Of a DNA stretch of 6,069 nucleotides, positions 5,297 through 6,069 are shown piece after piece. Source of the stretch: Azonexus sp. GTDB lineage: Bacteria; Pseudomonadota; Gammaproteobacteria; Burkholderiales; Rhodocyclaceae. The notes under the pieces were generated by a model. The model made no database searches and was not told where the DNA came from. It saw only the letters and a list, made by a program, of their open reading frames with translations. Location of the stretch: assembly GCA_030697085.1 (NCBI GenBank), contig JAUYQT010000020.1, positions 1-6,069 on the forward strand. The letters run 5' to 3'. How positions within the stretch are numbered: position 1 is the stretch's first letter; the number at the start of each line of letters is the position of its first letter. A program made the position numbers and the translations under genes.

Positions 5297-6069
5297 ATGA
5301 CCGATCTTTCCGTTGCCAAGAAACTCATGCCCTACAAGCCCAAAAACAAGCTGCGTTTCATCACGGCGGCTGCGCTGTTTGACGGCCACGATGCGTCGAT
5401 CAACATCATGCGGCGGATCATGCAGGCGACCGGCGCCGAGGTCATTCACTTGGGTCACAACCGTTCGGTGCAGGAAATCGTCAACGCGGCGCTGCAGGAA
5501 GACGTCCAGGGCATTGCGATTACCTCCTATCAGGGCGGCCACGTCGAGTTCTTCAAATACATGATGGATCTGCTGAAAGCCAATGGCGGCAGCGAGATCA
5601 AGGTTTTCGGTGGCGGCGGCGGGGTGATCGTGCCGTCCGAAATCAAGGAACTGCACGAATACGGCGTTTCCCGCATTTACGCGCCGGAAGACGGGGTGAA
5701 AATGGGGCTGCAGGGCATGATCAACGACCTCGTTCAGCAGTCCGATTTCGATGTCGGCGCTTCGGGTATTCCGGCCAGCGAACAAGTATTGGCCGGCCTG
5801 CAGGCCGGCGACAGGCGTTTGCTGGCACGGGTTATCACGCTGCTTGAAAACGGCGCCGCACCGGGTTTGAAGGAGCCATTGCTCAAGGCCGCTGCCGCGC
5901 TGACCGTGCCGGTGCTCGGCATTACCGGCACCGGTGGCGCCGGCAAATCGTCGCTGACCGACGAACTGATTCGCCGCTTCCGCCTCGACCAGAACGACGC
6001 GGTGAAGATTGGGCTGGTTTCGATCGACCCCTCACGCAAACGCACTGGCGGCGCCCTGCTTGGCGACCG
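5297..6069 (+). CDS. icmF: Fused isobutyryl-CoA mutase IcmF (B12-binding domain + MeaI-type GTPase chaperone), N-terminal part; 3' partial
   Basis: An adenosylcobalamin-dependent enzyme interconverting isobutyryl-CoA and n-butyryl-CoA, in which the cobalamin domain, a G-protein chaperone and the substrate-binding mutase domain are one chain. Family members are about 1,090 residues; only the first 257 codons are here and no stop occurs before the window ends. The B12-binding domain spans about residues 20-150: [18 protein letters not shown] (Asp29 and cobalt-ligand His31), [35 protein letters not shown], then [15 protein letters not shown] and [16 protein letters not shown]. The GTPase domain begins near 205 with the P-loop GTGGAGKS (211-218, Lys217), followed by [16 protein letters not shown], the switch-region segment of MeaB/MMAA-type proteins. 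The chaperone loads and protects the cofactor. The ATG at 5297 has AAGAGA about eight bases upstream. It is divergent from the AraC regulator. It is unrelated to the type VI secretion protein also named IcmF. Confidence 0.95.
   Translation, partial: MTDLSVAKKLMPYKPKNKLRFITAAALFDGHDASINIMRRIMQATGAEVIHLGHNRSVQEIVNAALQEDVQGIAITSYQGGHVEFFKYMMDLLKANGGSEIKVFGGGGGVIVPSEIKELHEYGVSRIYAPEDGVKMGLQGMINDLVQQSDFDVGASGIPASEQVLAGLQAGDRRLLARVITLLENGAAPGLKEPLLKAAAALTVPVLGITGTGGAGKSSLTDELIRRFRLDQNDAVKIGLVSIDPSRKRTGGALLGD

Noticed and set aside
5168..5785. 205-residue open frame on the minus strand
   Set aside because: It is antisense to the well-conserved icmF coding region and covers the divergent regulatory region; no motif.

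Overview
The window looks like an ordinary chromosomal stretch of a betaproteobacterium, plausibly Rhodocyclales (Dechloromonas/Azonexus-like). This assignment is inferred from protein style, about 60% GC and NNC/NNG-rich codons; no marker gene proves it. I see no phage, insertion sequence, CRISPR array, tRNA or rRNA.

Layout, left to right. (1) 1-318, +: the end of a two-component receiver domain, probably the tail of a hybrid sensor kinase, with lower GC (about 49%) than the rest. (2) 319-667: a non-coding gap with small dyads and a structured leader just before the next gene. (3) 668-2320, +: gpmI, cofactor-independent phosphoglycerate mutase of the longer plant/trypanosomatid-like type, closed by an intrinsic terminator at 2340-2374. 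(4) 2483-3232, +: a TerC-family membrane protein resembling E. coli YgdQ, with its own sigma70-like promoter and a strong terminator at 3277-3312. (5) 3407-4002, +: the remnant of an HD-GYP cyclic-di-GMP phosphodiesterase. The linker and the C-terminal part of the domain are recognisable but lie in two different frames; the HD catalytic core and the N-terminal domain are missing. (6) 4078-5154, -: an AraC-family regulator, convergent with the remnant. (7) 5155-5296: a divergent regulatory region with a perfect 8-bp inverted repeat in the middle. (8) 5297-6069 and beyond, +: the first 257 codons of icmF, the fused B12-dependent isobutyryl-CoA mutase (B12 domain plus MeaI-type GTPase chaperone).

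How the genes relate: gpmI (glycolysis) and the TerC-like gene are each flanked by their own terminator and look like single-gene units. The AraC regulator and icmF are divergent across a short region holding one symmetrical operator candidate, so the simplest reading is a local regulator of icmF, and possibly of itself. The best-supported unusual item is the internally deleted HD-GYP gene. I did not find evidence of a new biological system here.
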